Positions 57,086 through 64,000 of a stretch of DNA of 64,000 nucleotides are shown here, piece by piece. Source of the DNA: Paractinoplanes durhamensis (GTDB lineage Bacteria; Actinomycetota; Actinomycetes; Mycobacteriales; Micromonosporaceae); NCBI RefSeq assembly GCF_016862175.1, contig NZ_BOML01000085.1:1-64000 (forward strand), given 5' to 3'. The translations under genes and the position numbers were made by a program. Numbering within the stretch: the stretch's first letter is position 1; each line of letters begins with the position of its first letter. A model generated the notes under the pieces. That model did not search any database, was not told where the DNA came from, and saw only the letters and a list, made by a program, of their open reading frames with translations.

Positions 57086-58066
57086 TTAGTGCCGGGCGGC
57101 CGCCGCCACCAGGCGGTCGACCGGGCGGCACAGGCCGCAGGGGCTGAAGCCCAGCTCGACCGCCTCGTTCACCGGGATCGGCTCGCTCAGCTTGCCGACC
57201 AGGTGCTGACAGTCGGACACGTGGTAGCGCGGACGGCCGTCGACGACCAGCACCTCGGCGTCGAGCCGGGCCACCCGGACCGCGTCGCCCGGGCTGACCA
57301 CCTGCGGGAGCGGCTCGTCGGCCGGATCGTCGTCGTCGGCATCGCCGAGGTCCTCGTCGACCAGTCCGGCGTTCACCGGTCCGGTTTCCATGAGGTCGGC
57401 CTCGCCCGGCTCGGCGTGCGCGTCGGTCCGGCGCCACGTGTGCTCTTCGGGGTTCAGGCTGCGCGCGGCGTTGATCGCGTCGGCGGCCCGCTCGTAGTCG
57501 GGCTCGGCCGGTAGGTCATGGGCCGGAAGATCATGGGCCGGAAGGTCGTGGGCCGAAAGGTCGTCGGCCAGAAGATCATCCGCCGGACGCGCACCCGAGG
57601 TGCCGACGATGGTGTCGGCGGCGTCCCGGCGCCCGGCATGGTAGGCCTGGTCGGAGTCTTCGTCATGCGGGTCTTCGGGCAGATCGGCCGCGCCGGCCGT
57701 CCGGAACTGGACGGTTTCGCGGCGGTCGTTGTCCTCGAAGAGCGGCTGATCGGCCAGGAGCGGCTGCGACTCGGCGAACCGCGACTCGGCGAATTCGGCC
57801 TCGGCGGCGAATGCCGGGGAGTCGGCCGGTTCGGCTGCGAACGGCTCGGCCGGGGCGGCAAAATCGTCGAAGCGAGGATCGGCCGGCGCCGCCCCCTCGG
57901 CGGCACGGCGGGCGCTCGCGTTCTGGCGCGCACCGATCACCAGCGCGACCGCCGCCAGCAGGCTGGCCACGATCGAACTGATCAGGAAGTTGCTCGAACC
58001 GCCGGTGAGGCCCAGGACAAGCAGCGTCACCGCGACGAGGATGAGCAGCAGGCTAGCAACGATCAT
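57086..58066 (-). CDS. membrane-anchored protein with repeat linker and C-terminal Cys motif domain
   Basis: 326 residues. Two hydrophobic helices at 4-22 and 28-46, an acidic disordered linker with a DLPAH pentapeptide repeat near 161-185, and a folded end: VLVVDGRPRYHVSDCQHLVGK, then VELGFSPCGLCRPVDRLV. The His and Cys residues of DCQHL and PCGLC could bind a metal, as in Ada-type or zinc-ribbon mini-domains I know from actinobacterial proteins. ATG start. It lies directly after divIVA, so a role at the division or growth site is possible but unproven. Confidence 0.7.
   Translation of the reverse strand: MIVASLLLILVAVTLLVLGLTGGSSNFLISSIVASLLAAVALVIGARQNASARRAAEGAAPADPRFDDFAAPAEPFAAEPADSPAFAAEAEFAESRFAESQPLLADQPLFEDNDRRETVQFRTAGAADLPEDPHDEDSDQAYHAGRRDAADTIVGTSGARPADDLLADDLSAHDLPAHDLPAHDLPAEPDYERAADAINAARSLNPEEHTWRRTDAHAEPGEADLMETGPVNAGLVDEDLGDADDDDPADEPLPQVVSPGDAVRVARLDAEVLVVDGRPRYHVSDCQHLVGKLSEPIPVNEAVELGFSPCGLCRPVDRLVAAAARH
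57510..57584 (-). repeat. 15-bp tandem repeat coding DLPAH units
   Basis: Five 15-bp units (57510, 57525, 57540, 57555, 57570) of the type GGAAGATCATGGGCC, with 1-6 differences between neighbours. In frame they encode Asp-Leu-Pro-Ala-His-like pentapeptides in the linker of the membrane protein. Confidence 0.88.
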
Positions 58067-58099
58067 GGCTCATCCTCGTCGTGGAACCGGAGGGAAAAC

Positions 58100-58915
58100 T
58101 CAGCGCCCGGATTCGATGGCGCCGGTGCGGCTGCCGCCGTAGGAGCCGGCGAGGCCGGCCGCGGCGAGACCGCCGGAGCCACCCACCGCACGGGCGGAGT
58201 CGGCACGGGTCATCTCGGCCTCGAGCCCCTGACCGCGACCGTCGAGGTCACGCAGCTGGCTCTCCAGGTAGGCCTTGAGACGCGTGCGGTACTCGCGCTC
58301 GAACTGCTTGAGCTCCTCGATGTGCTTCTGCAGCGCCGACCGCTTGGCGTCCAGGCCGCCCATGGCTTCCTGGTGCCGCTGACGGGCGTCGCGCTCGAGC
58401 GCATCGGCCTTGGCGCGGGCTTCGCGGGTGACCTCCTCGGCCTTCGAACGGGCGTCGGAGAGAAGCTTGTCGGCCTCGCGACGGGCATCCGACACGTGGT
58501 CGTCGGCCGTACGCTGGGCCATCATCAGCACCCGCAGGGCCTGCTGCTCGCCGTCCCCGGTGTTGCCGGCCGGCGCACCGACCGGGCCCTGGGCCCGGAC
58601 CTGCTCCAGCTCGGCCTGCATCTGCCGGGCGGCCTGCTCGGCCTGCGCCTTGTCCCGCTGAACGCGGTCCAGCTGCGCCTTGACGTCGTTGAGCTCGGCG
58701 GCAAGGCGGGGGTCGGCACCCGAGACGGCTGGCGCGCCACCCCGGCCGCCGCGCTCCACCTGGGCGCGCAGCTCGTTGTTCTCCTCGATCAGACGGGCGA
58801 GCTCGCGCTCAACCTCATCCAGGAAGGCGTCGACCTCCTCCTCGTCGTACCCCCGCTTGCCGATCGGGGGCTTCTTGAAGGCGACGTTATGAACGTCGGC
58901 CGGGGTCAGCGGCAT
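58100..58915 (-). CDS. divIVA: DivIVA/Wag31 polar growth protein
   Basis: 271 residues. N-terminal DivIVA domain (MPLTPADVHNVAFKKPPIGKR, then GYDEEEVDAFLDEVE) binds curved membrane; long coiled coils follow at about 30-60, 75-105 and 130-225; a Gly-rich tail ends it. In actinobacteria it marks poles and directs wall synthesis. ATG with GAGGAG seven bases upstream. Placed between sepF-yggT and the repeat protein, the usual position. Confidence 0.96.
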   Translation of the reverse strand: MPLTPADVHNVAFKKPPIGKRGYDEEEVDAFLDEVERELARLIEENNELRAQVERGGRGGAPAVSGADPRLAAELNDVKAQLDRVQRDKAQAEQAARQMQAELEQVRAQGPVGAPAGNTGDGEQQALRVLMMAQRTADDHVSDARREADKLLSDARSKAEEVTREARAKADALERDARQRHQEAMGGLDAKRSALQKHIEELKQFEREYRTRLKAYLESQLRDLDGRGQGLEAEMTRADSARAVGGSGGLAAAGLAGSYGGSRTGAIESGR

Positions 58916-58958
58916 CGAAACTCCTCGGGTCAGTCGCGGCCGCGGTGGGGGCTGCTGT

Positions 58959-59264
58959 CTAGCTGTAAGTCGAAATCAAGTTCCTGAGCACGAACTCCAT
59001 GAGCACGAACAGGATAACCAGCAGCACGATGGATGCCAGGTCCAAGCTCACGTTACCAATGCGCAGCGGTGGGATCACACGCCTCAACGCCTTGAGCGGT
59101 GGGTCAGTGACGCTCCACACCGTTTCGAGTGCCGCCGAAGCGCCCCTGCCGGGCTGCCACCGTCGTCCGTACTGGAGTACCGCGGACAGAACGAACCTGG
59201 CCAGCAGGACCAGGACGAAAAGATAGACCACAAGGTAGAGGATTTGGAACAGGATCGACAGCAC
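58959..59264 (-). CDS. YggT family membrane protein
   Basis: 101 residues with two YggT-type helices: FQILYLVVYLFVLVLLARFVL at the start and LDLASIVLLVILFVLMEFVL at the end, plus the conserved VTDPPLKALRRVIPPL between them. Function is unclear; it is regularly found between sepF and divIVA. GTG start. Confidence 0.92.
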   Translation of the reverse strand: MLSILFQILYLVVYLFVLVLLARFVLSAVLQYGRRWQPGRGASAALETVWSVTDPPLKALRRVIPPLRIGNVSLDLASIVLLVILFVLMEFVLRNLISTYS

Positions 59265-59300
59265 GTCTGAGGGTCCCTCGCTCGGGTGAGCTCTGCCGGG

Positions 59301-60011
59301 TCAGCTCTGGTTGAAGAACCCACCCTCAGCGATTTTGGCCTTGTCCTCTGCGGTGACCTGGACATTCGCCGGCGAGAGCAGGAAAACCCGGTTGGTCACG
59401 CGCTCGATCGTACCGCGAAGGCCGAAGGCGAGTCCGGCCGCGAAGTCGACCAGTCGGCGGGCGTCACCCTCATCCATCTCGGTGAGATTGATGATGACCG
59501 GTACACCGTCCCGGAAGTGCTCGCCGATGGTCCGCGCCTCCCGGTACGTAGTGGGGTGCAGCGTGGTGATCTGGTACCGCTGCTCCTCCTCGACCGGCCG
59601 CGCCTGGGGCTGCGGCTGGTGCACCTGCTGCGGAGCGAGGGCCAGATTGTCCCGGGTGGCGTAGCTCAGCGGGGTCGCCGAGTCGCTCGACGTGCTCGGC
59701 CGGGTGATCGAACGCACCCGGGCCCGCTCCCCGGAATCCACCCGATCGTGGTCGTCGAGGTCGGCACGGGAGAGGCGCTCGGAGACCCGGGTCCGCTCGG
59801 TGCGGGCGCGCGGCACGGCGCGCTCCTCCTCGTCGGCCTCGTCTTCCTCGTCATCGATGTACCGAGAGCTCGAGTAGCGGTCCCGGTCACGATCACGGTC
59901 CCGCTCACGGGTGCGGTAGGACGGCTCGCGGTAGTCGTGGTCGGAGTACTCGCGTTCGTCGTCCTCCTCGACCAGGCCCAGCCAGACGCCCGCCTTCCGA
60001 AATGCGCTCAT
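59301..60011 (-). CDS. sepF: cell division protein SepF
   Basis: 236 residues. Membrane-binding N-terminus (MSAFRKAGVWLGLVEEDD), a charged linker with an Arg-Asp repeat near 34-46, and the C-terminal SepF domain (YQITTLHPTTYREARTIGEHF, then VIINLTEMDEGDARRLVDFAAGLAFGL). In actinobacteria SepF anchors FtsZ to the membrane in place of FtsA. ATG follows a purine-rich stretch. The open frame upstream lies in the gap to yggS and is not used. Confidence 0.96.
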   Translation of the reverse strand: MSAFRKAGVWLGLVEEDDEREYSDHDYREPSYRTRERDRDRDRDRYSSSRYIDDEEDEADEEERAVPRARTERTRVSERLSRADLDDHDRVDSGERARVRSITRPSTSSDSATPLSYATRDNLALAPQQVHQPQPQARPVEEEQRYQITTLHPTTYREARTIGEHFRDGVPVIINLTEMDEGDARRLVDFAAGLAFGLRGTIERVTNRVFLLSPANVQVTAEDKAKIAEGGFFNQS

Positions 60012-60192
60012 GCCCCCACCCCATTCCGCACCCGGGCGAAATCGTCGACCCGACCAGCCATGTCCCCCACCTTTAAGTCCGCTACGCGGCCCGCGCCCCC
60101 CGGCGTACCGCCACCCCCTGACGCACCCCGACCGTCCCATCCGGACCGGCTGCGTAAAACCACACCTATGTAGTTTGCTGCCCGCCGCAAGG

Positions 60193-60900
60193 CTACCGCA
60201 GCAGGTTTCGCATTCCGAGCAAAGAAGTGCCGATCCGGACGTGTGTCGCGCCGTGCCGGACGGCCGCTTCGAGGTCGCCACTCATCCCGGCCGAGATGGT
60301 GGTCGCGCCGGGATGCTTGCCGGCCAACTGCGCGGCGAGGACGGCCAACTGTTCGAACGCCCGGTCCGGCTCCCAGTCGCGCGGCGCGACCGCCATCACG
60401 CCGCCGAGCCGCAGGGCGGTCGTGGCCGCCACCGCGTCGGATATCCGCCACAGGTCGTCGCCGGCCGCGCCGCCCCGGGACGAATCCCCGTCGATGCTCA
60501 CCTGGATCAGCACCTCGAGCTGCTCCGGCCGGCCGGCGACCGCGTTTTCCAGGGCCGTCACCAGTCGCACCGAGTCGACCGACTCGATCACGCCCGCGTA
60601 GCCGGCCACCGACCGGACCTTGTTGCGCTGCAGCTGGCCGATGAAGTGCCAGCGTGGCGTGGCACCGGCGGCGCGCGCCTCGGCGGCCTTGGGCGCCGCC
60701 TCCTGGTCGCGGCTCTCCCCCACGTCGGTGACGCCGAGCCCGGCCAGCAGCACGACGTCGCTGGCCGGGTAGGTCTTGGTGACCGCCACCAGGGCCACCT
60801 CGTCCGGTGCCCGACCGGCCGCCACGCAGGCGCGCGCTATCCGCTCCCGCACCTGAGCGAGGGAAGCGGCGAGCTCGTCGCGCCGCGCGGCGTCGGTCAC
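60193..60900 (-). CDS. PLP homeostasis protein (YggS/PLPBP family)
   Basis: 235 residues, a TIM-barrel fold like the N-domain of alanine racemase. PLP lysine K42 in VALVAVTKTYP; phosphate-binding end motif GATHVRIGTSLLG. It carries and balances PLP and has no known enzyme activity. GTG with GAGGG six bases upstream. It starts 7 bp after the ftsZ stop. Most related clusters have a YfiH/PgeF gene between the two; here it is absent. Confidence 0.94.
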   Translation of the reverse strand: MTDAARRDELAASLAQVRERIARACVAAGRAPDEVALVAVTKTYPASDVVLLAGLGVTDVGESRDQEAAPKAAEARAAGATPRWHFIGQLQRNKVRSVAGYAGVIESVDSVRLVTALENAVAGRPEQLEVLIQVSIDGDSSRGGAAGDDLWRISDAVAATTALRLGGVMAVAPRDWEPDRAFEQLAVLAAQLAGKHPGATTISAGMSGDLEAAVRHGATHVRIGTSLLGMRNLLR

Positions 60901-60907
60901 CGGACCC

Positions 60908-62023
60908 TCAGGAACCGTTCTTCAGGAAGTCCGGAACGTCCACGTCGTCGAACAGCACCCGCCGGGGCGTCTGGACCGGCGGCGGCGGGGTGCTGACCAC
61001 CGGGGTGCTGGCCGGGGGCGCGGTCTGGGCCGGCGGGACGACCTTGCGGGCCGGCTCGGACGGCTTGTAGGACGGCGTACCGCCGTCGAACCCGGCCGCG
61101 ATCACGGTGACCCGCACCTCGTCGCCGAGAGCGTCGTCGATGACCGCACCGAAGATGATGTTCGCGTCCGGGTGGGCCGCGTCGGTGACCAGCTGGGCCG
61201 CGTCGTTGATCTCGAACAGGCCGAGGTCGGAACCACCGGCGATGGAGAGCAGCACGCCGCGCGCGCCGTCCATGCTCTGCTCGAGCAGCGGGCTGGAGAT
61301 CGCCTTCTCGGCCGCCTCGACCGCGCGGTTGTCGCCGCGCGCGCTGCCGATGCCCATCAGGGCGCTGCCGGCACCGCTCATCACGCTCTTGACGTCGGCG
61401 AAGTCGAGGTTGATCAGACCCGGCGTGGTGATCAGGTCGGTGATGCCCTGGACACCGGAGAGCAGGACCTGGTCGGCCTGCCGGAACGCGTCCATCATGC
61501 TGATCCCGCGGTCACCCAGGGCGAGCAGCCGGTCGTTCGGGATGACGATCAGGGTGTCGCACTGGTTGCGCAGTTCGTCGATGCCCGCCTCGGCCTGGAC
61601 CTGGCGGCGCTTGCCCTCGAACGAGAACGGCCGGGTGACCACGCCGATGGTGAGTGCGCCGAGCTTGCGGGCGATGTTGGCGACGACGGGCGCGCCGCCG
61701 GTGCCGGTGCCGCCGCCCTCGCCGCACGTCACGAAGACCATGTCGGCGCCCTTGAGCACCTCTTCGATCTCGTCGCGGTGGTCCTCGGCGGCGTTCTTGC
61801 CGACCTCGGGCTGGGCGCCGGCGCCGAGACCACGGGTCAGCTCCCGGCCGACGTCGAGCTTCACGTCGGCGTCGCTCATCAGCAGGGCCTGGGCGTCGGT
61901 GTTGATCGCGATGAACTCGACTCCCTTGAGCCCCACCTCGATCATGCGGTTCACGGCGTTGACGCCGCCACCGCCGATCCCGACGACCTTGATGACCGCC
62001 AGGTAGTTGTGTGGAGGTGTCAT
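60908..62023 (-). CDS. ftsZ: cell division protein FtsZ
   Basis: 371-residue tubulin homologue that forms the Z ring. The GTP-binding tubulin signature GGGTGTG is at 103-109, and NTDAQAL, the T3 loop and NLDFADV of the synergy loop are present. The C-terminal peptide DDVDVPDFLKNGS would bind SepF. The start is the ATG giving MTPPHNYLAVIKVVG; an in-frame ATG 90 nt upstream would add an Arg/Pro-rich extension unlike any FtsZ. Its promoter region has a 31-bp dyad. Confidence 0.98.
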   Translation of the reverse strand: MTPPHNYLAVIKVVGIGGGGVNAVNRMIEVGLKGVEFIAINTDAQALLMSDADVKLDVGRELTRGLGAGAQPEVGKNAAEDHRDEIEEVLKGADMVFVTCGEGGGTGTGGAPVVANIARKLGALTIGVVTRPFSFEGKRRQVQAEAGIDELRNQCDTLIVIPNDRLLALGDRGISMMDAFRQADQVLLSGVQGITDLITTPGLINLDFADVKSVMSGAGSALMGIGSARGDNRAVEAAEKAISSPLLEQSMDGARGVLLSIAGGSDLGLFEINDAAQLVTDAAHPDANIIFGAVIDDALGDEVRVTVIAAGFDGGTPSYKPSEPARKVVPPAQTAPPASTPVVSTPPPPVQTPRRVLFDDVDVPDFLKNGS

Positions 62024-62319
62024 CGGGCTCAGCCTTCCCTTCGGGGTTGGCGGATGTCGTGGGCCCCGTGCGGCCCGGGCAGGAACCGCAGCTCGACAAC
62101 CGCTGCCGTACAAGGGAGGGCGAGGAAACCCTCACCCTCTACTAGAGGCTTAGGGTTATGTCAACCATTCAACCTCTGGGGGCAACGTAAACGCATGCAT
62201 TGCTGCAACCAAGGACCGGCGCGGCGTGTCGAGGCCCGCTTACGTGGCGAATATCCGACGCGCCCGTAACCTCTTGAAAAATACGCCGTTCCTGCCCAAA
62301 TGTCCGCTTAGTCACCCAC
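62024..62319 (-). other. ftsQ-ftsZ intergenic region
   Basis: No gene is seen in these 296 bases. The ftsZ promoter candidate (TTGACA at 62164-62159, 17 nt, TAGAGG) and an overlapping dyad lie near the ftsZ end, leaving a leader of about 105 nt. Upstream, GTGTC at 62226-62230 gives GACAC on the transcribed strand, the core bound by WhiA in Streptomyces. The stretch after the ftsQ stop is AT-richer and shows no strong hairpin. Confidence 0.5.
62127..62157 (-). promoter_or_regulatory. 31-bp dyad overlapping the ftsZ promoter
   Basis: Two symmetric 15-base arms around C62142: outer AACCC/GGGTT and inner CCTCTA/TAGAGG are perfect, and by hand 13 of 15 positions pair. The -10 TAGAGG (minus strand) lies in the inner arm, and TTGACA lies just upstream. 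Position suggests a repressor site for ftsZ; the binder is unknown. Confidence 0.6.
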
Positions 62320-63090
62320 TCAGCGGATCGTCACGTAATACGGTGCGCTGACGTCGATCTGCTTGTCGGCCTTCTTCAGCAGCGCGGTGGCCACCTGGCT
62401 CTTCTTGTCGCTCTCGGTGTCGTCGCCCCAGACCACCACCCGGTCCTTGGTCAGCTGCAGCTTGATCTGCGCGGGCGCGGCCGCCGAGATGGCCACCAGC
62501 TGCTCGCGCAGGTCGGTGCTGAGCGCGCCGAGCACGGTCAGCGCCGAGCGGGTGCTCAGGTCGGCCGGGCCGGGCGACGCGGTGCGCAGCAGCGGCAGCC
62601 CGTCCGGCTGGCGGGTCACCTCCCGGTACGGCACGCCGGCCGCGTCGACCAGCGAGAACTTCCCGGCCGTGGTCGGCACCGCGGCCACCGGGGTGCGCTC
62701 GACCACCTCCACCACCAGGGTGGACGGCCAGCTGCGCCGCACCGTCACCCGGTCGACCGCCGCCAGGGTGCGCACCCTGGCCCGCACGACGCCCAGGTCG
62801 ACCCGGGCGAGCGGCTCCTTCGCCGGCACCGCCGCGGCCTCCTCGACCTGCAGCGGGGTCAGGAACTGCACGCCGACCACCTCGACGGTGCGTACGCCGA
62901 GCAGTGGGGTGCCGTAGACGGTCCAGACCAGGCCGCCGGTCACCAGGGCCACCCCGGCCGCGATCGCCCACGGCAGGGCGGCACGCAGCCGCCGCTGACG
63001 GGCCCGGGCCATGAAACGCCGCGCCGAGGACGGCACCGCGTCGGTGTTCGCCCGGACCAGCCGCCAGTTACGCCCGCCGCCCCCGCTCAC
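62320..63090 (-). CDS. ftsQ: cell division protein FtsQ
   Basis: 256 residues: cytoplasmic N-terminus, one membrane helix near 38-60 (ALPWAIAAGVALVTGGLVWTV), a POTRA domain (LLGVRTVEVVGVQFLTPLQVEEAAAV) and the FtsQ beta domain. Part of the FtsQLB divisome link. GTG start 6 bp after the murC stop. Confidence 0.93.
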   Translation of the reverse strand: MSGGGGRNWRLVRANTDAVPSSARRFMARARQRRLRAALPWAIAAGVALVTGGLVWTVYGTPLLGVRTVEVVGVQFLTPLQVEEAAAVPAKEPLARVDLGVVRARVRTLAAVDRVTVRRSWPSTLVVEVVERTPVAAVPTTAGKFSLVDAAGVPYREVTRQPDGLPLLRTASPGPADLSTRSALTVLGALSTDLREQLVAISAAAPAQIKLQLTKDRVVVWGDDTESDKKSQVATALLKKADKQIDVSAPYYVTIR

Positions 63091-63096
63091 GGTCGC

Positions 63097-64000
63097 CTAC
63101 TCCGGCTGCCCGGCCGAGGCCAGTGCGGCCAGCAGCTCGTCGCCCATCAGGGAGATCGGCGGGGCGCCCATGGTGACCACCACGTCGCCGGGCCGGCTGC
63201 GGCGAACCACCTCGGCCGGCACGTCCTCCCAGTCGGGCACGAACACCTTCTGCCCGGCCGGCAGGTCGATGGCCGCGGTCAGCGACACCCCGCCCTCGCC
63301 CGGCCCGCGCACCTCGCCCGGCCCGAAAACCTCCATCACGATCACCTGGTCGGCGATCCCGAGGCCCTCGGCCAGCTCGGCCTGCAGGTCCCGGGTGCGG
63401 TAGACCCGGTAGGGCTGGAAGACGACCACCAGGCGGCCGTCGCCGGCCACCTCGCGCAGCGTCCGCAGCGCGGCCTTGACCGAGGTCGGGTGGTACGCGT
63501 ACTCGTCGTAGACCCGCACCCCGGCCGCGATGCCCTTGCGCTCGAAGCGCCGGCGCACCCCCGGGAACGAGGCGAGCGCCTCGGTGGTCTTGTCCAGCGG
63601 CAGGCCCAGGCGCTGCGCGGTGAGCACCGCGGCGGCGCTGTTGAGGCCCATGTGCCGGCCGGGCAGCGCCAGCTTGATCTCGCCGAGCGGCTTGCCGTCC
63701 AGCGTGGCCTGGTAGCGGACCCCGCTCACGGTCGAGACGACGTCGCTGATCCGCAGGTCGGCGCCGGCGCTCTCGCCGTACGTCCAGACCGTGCGCCCGG
63801 CCGCCCGCAGCGCCGCGATCAGGCCCTGGGTGCCCTCGTCGTCGGCGCAGGTCACCACGAAGCCGTCGTCGTCGGTCAGCTCGGCGAACTGCAGGAAGCC
63901 GGCCTTCAGCCCGTCCAGGTCGCCCCAGTTGTTGAGGTGGTCGCCCTCGATGTTGGTGATGATCGAGACGTGCGGCCGGTAGATGAGGAACGACTTGTCC
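63097..64000 (-). CDS. murC: UDP-N-acetylmuramate-L-alanine ligase, 3' part
   Basis: Adds L-alanine to UDP-MurNAc. Only the last ~300 residues are in the window; the gene runs off the right edge and the ATP-binding Mur N-terminal motif lies outside. The frame at the edge reads NIEGDHLNNWGDLDGL, a MurC middle-domain motif, and the C-terminal domain ends MGAPPISLMGDELLAAL, a MurC ending common in actinobacteria. YDEYAYHPTSVKA is the conserved C-domain motif (Tyr-Ala-His-His-Pro-like; here AYHP). Confidence 0.95.
   Translation of the reverse strand, partial: DKSFLIYRPHVSIITNIEGDHLNNWGDLDGLKAGFLQFAELTDDDGFVVTCADDEGTQGLIAALRAAGRTVWTYGESAGADLRISDVVSTVSGVRYQATLDGKPLGEIKLALPGRHMGLNSAAAVLTAQRLGLPLDKTTEALASFPGVRRRFERKGIAAGVRVYDEYAYHPTSVKAALRTLREVAGDGRLVVVFQPYRVYRTRDLQAELAEGLGIADQVIVMEVFGPGEVRGPGEGGVSLTAAIDLPAGQKVFVPDWEDVPAEVVRRSRPGDVVVTMGAPPISLMGDELLAALASAGQPE

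Noticed and set aside
62024..62113. A 30-residue N-terminal extension of FtsZ from an upstream ATG
   Set aside because: The extension is Arg/Pro/Ala-rich and unlike FtsZ; the chosen ATG starts exactly at the family N-terminus.

Overview
The window is very GC-rich and its gene order is that of an actinomycete. A his-trp supercluster (hisD-C-B-H-A-F-I, trpE-C-B-A, lgt) sits on the same side of the chromosome as a cell-division and envelope cluster (murC-ftsQ-ftsZ-yggS-sepF-yggT-divIVA, lspA, rluD, dnaE). Single-chain PriA in place of HisA, a Wag31-type DivIVA and frequent GTG starts with TANNNT boxes 6-8 nt upstream fit Micromonosporaceae, for example an Actinoplanes relative. That family placement is inference from protein character and gene order; no database search was possible.

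Left part (1-16.1 kb): a degenerate tandem repeat, then gltBD (GOGAT) ending in a strong terminator, a GNAT protein, a very long inverted repeat, an FAD monooxygenase, and the minus-strand run hisI-trpE-(Trp-associated membrane protein) // trpC-trpB-trpA, then lgt. Genes inside each trp run are coupled by 4-bp ATGA/GTGA overlaps. The run is interrupted by an opposite-strand 84-codon ORF and a trpC promoter carrying a perfect palindrome. PriA in the his cluster probably supplies the missing TrpF activity; trpD and trpG are not in the window.

Middle (16.1-36.3 kb): a block of accessory genes separating hisI/trp from hisF. It holds a large low-complexity protein, an SDR/TetR pair with a clear operator, a second TetR, an iron box between a DUF2470 gene and a stand-alone rpsD, an acyl-CoA synthetase, a PfkB kinase, an MFS exporter, a MocR regulator tail-overlapping an APC permease, a DinB-like protein, a heterodimeric ABC exporter with one degenerate ATP site, and a divergent YczR/YczE pair. 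Many of these genes sit beside operator-like dyads.

Right part (36.3-64 kb): hisF coupled to an EamA exporter, LysR, priA, two small membrane proteins and hisHBCD; a GT76-like mannosyltransferase diverging from a LON-domain protein; dnaE; an EspI-like ParA ATPase with an exported partner; rluD, lspA (probable CTG start) and a TraR/DksA zinc-finger protein; a K+/H+ antiporter with DUF167; a repeat-bearing membrane protein; then divIVA-yggT-sepF-yggS-ftsZ-ftsQ and the 3' part of murC, which runs off the right edge. A 31-bp dyad overlaps the likely ftsZ promoter.
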